25,275 bases of DNA from NCBI GenBank assembly GCA_045592485.1, contig JAZNUS010000126.1, positions 1 through 25,275 on the forward strand. The letters run 5' to 3'. This document shows, piece by piece, positions 24,660 to 25,275 of the stretch. Source of the DNA: RGIG1828 sp045592485. GTDB lineage: Bacteria; Bacillota; Clostridia; UMGS1810. The translations under genes and the position numbers were made by a program. Position 1 is the first letter of the stretch. Every line of letters begins with the position of its first letter. Below the pieces are notes generated by a model, which was not told the origin of the DNA, made no database searches, and saw nothing but the letters and a program-made list of their open reading frames with translations.

Positions 24660-24676
24660 TCGTGTCAAATCAGAAC
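24660..24676. repeat. TCGTGTCA boundary motif, divergent copy
   Basis: TCGTGTCAAATCAGAAC shares its first 8 bases with the copies at 18091, 19261 and 23493. It touches the stop codon of the ygjV-like remnant and stands about 40 bases before the acyltransferase-like start. Confidence 0.55.
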
Positions 24677-25140
24677 TAAGAATTAGATTTTCCTCTTATA
24701 TCATACCTATAGATGGCTGTTCCTATTGAAATCATGGTTAATATATCCCCTATTGCAGAACCATATGCAAGGCTTACAAGATTATATACAAGCCAGAATG
24801 GTGATCCGAGAAAAGACACTCTTCTAATGATTTTTTCTTCAGTTATCCAGAATGCACTTGTATGTAAAACAACACCTACAATCGGAAACAGGCTAAAAAT
24901 GTTTTCATATAAAAATAATCCAACTGTAATTATTAACAAGTTAATGCCTATAACAAAAAACATTAAATTCTTCTTAATTACTTTAATTTCCTTCTGTTGG
25001 GCTGCTACTGAAGAAACTGTGCCGAGTATATCAAGAACTGCTCCTTCAAAAGCTCCCAACATAAGATATTGAAATATATATAAAATTCTTGATGTTGCAT
25101 TCCACATAATTATATTTTTTCGTTTCTTTTGTTGATAGCC
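24676..25140 (-). pseudogene. YgjV-family membrane protein lacking its N-terminus
   Basis: The frame encodes about 154 residues with the YgjV pattern: QQKKRKNI, then W---SRIL-IFQYLMLGAFEGAVLDILG, and four further helices, the last with AYGSAIGDILTM. Relatives, as I recall, have an extra N-terminal helix before the QQK segment, ending in a run like SF/SY. Here TAA (25141-25143) stands exactly at that point, and unrelated inverted-repeat sequence follows. An ATG at 25107 could restart translation (143 aa), but no ribosome binding site precedes it. The likely reading is a gene cut by an insertion or rearrangement. Function of the family is unknown. Confidence 0.68.
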
Positions 25141-25275
25141 TTAGCAACCAACACTGAAGACGCCTCAAATGGTGAATTTTCGGTATCTTTTGCCTTGTCG
25201 TCCTTGAAAGGCGAGTAGCCTTCCTGCGTCCTCCGCACCAAAATCTCCTCAAAAATTCATCCATTTGAGGTCCGC
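25141..25275. repeat. inverted-repeat (MITE-like) element at the right window edge
   Basis: CCTCAAATGGTGAATTTT (25163-25180) is repeated in inverted orientation at 25252-25270 (AAAATTCATCCATTTGAGG) with one extra base. The arms enclose about 70 bases carrying a small hairpin, AAGGC-GAGTA-GCCTT. The whole could fold into one long hairpin. The 72-codon frame that crosses it has no protein-like features. The element may continue beyond the window. Confidence 0.6.

Noticed and set aside
18091..24676. TCGTGTCA motif as ordinary -35 promoter boxes (TTGACA on the - strand)
   Set aside because: I looked for TATAAT-like hexamers 16-18 bases downstream of each copy and found none that fit.
18091..24676. 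Integron-type attC sites after each gene
   Set aside because: The motif lies near stop codons as attC sites do, but no GTTRRRY core, long imperfect palindrome or integrase gene is visible in the window.
23871..24686. 271-codon frame on the + strand
   Set aside because: It is antisense to the acyltransferase-like gene and has an unnatural composition (many His, Cys, Asn and Arg), with no ribosome binding site.
25046..25264. 72-codon frame on the - strand
   Set aside because: It runs through the inverted-repeat element into the ygjV remnant in a different frame; Arg-rich with no protein family features.

Overview
The window looks like chromosomal DNA from an anaerobic, moderately AT-rich Firmicute of class Clostridia, probably an uncultured gut lineage of the Oscillospirales/Christensenellales type. 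The basis is the set of protein families: a giant fused 2-hydroxyacyl-CoA dehydratase activase, a DUF1538 protein paired with a tandem PII protein, PnuC, YgjV, BRO-N, and a BspA-like repeat protein. Strong GGAGG ribosome binding sites and sigma-A type promoters (TTGaca-N17-TATAAT) agree. The taxon is inferred from protein style only. I found no rRNA, tRNA or CRISPR array.

Left block (1-9505, all + strand). A Na+/phosphate symporter with a PhoU-like tail follows a tandem repeat that looks like a Pho box. Next is the 1425-residue activase-like protein. A second unit then encodes a CaCA-type Na+/Ca2+ antiporter, a DUF1538 membrane protein and an overlapping protein made of two PII-like domains. 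This unit looks like an ion or solute transport module with a dedicated PII-type sensor. It ends at a strong hairpin (9528-9565) that also serves the convergent genes.

Middle block (9572-16354, - strand). Reading leftward from a clear promoter at 16373-16401 come cca (tRNA CCA-adding), rlmH, an AGE-epimerase/SGNH-hydrolase fusion, a type I phosphodiesterase and a HAD phosphatase, all tightly packed. A DUF2500 protein and an alpha/beta esterase follow after longer gaps. Housekeeping RNA genes thus lead a string of apparent glycan or ester-processing enzymes. Divergent from cca is a + strand pnuC. Its ~110-nt leader can fold into an intrinsic terminator or a competing hairpin, which makes it a candidate riboswitch or attenuator.

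Right block (17321-25275, - strand) is accessory and mosaic. It has a truncated BRO-N gene abutting a fragment of a RhuM-type gene, and an AEC transporter flanked by direct repeats, one of them split by a ~154-bp MITE-like insertion. Then come a huge secreted LRR/lipase-like protein, a multi-pass acyltransferase-like protein, and a ygjV homologue that has lost its N-terminus next to an inverted-repeat element at the window edge. A short TCGTGTCA motif recurs at each gene boundary in this block.

The strongest candidates for something undescribed are the pnuC leader, the antiporter/DUF1538/tandem-PII unit and the AGE-SGNH fusion.
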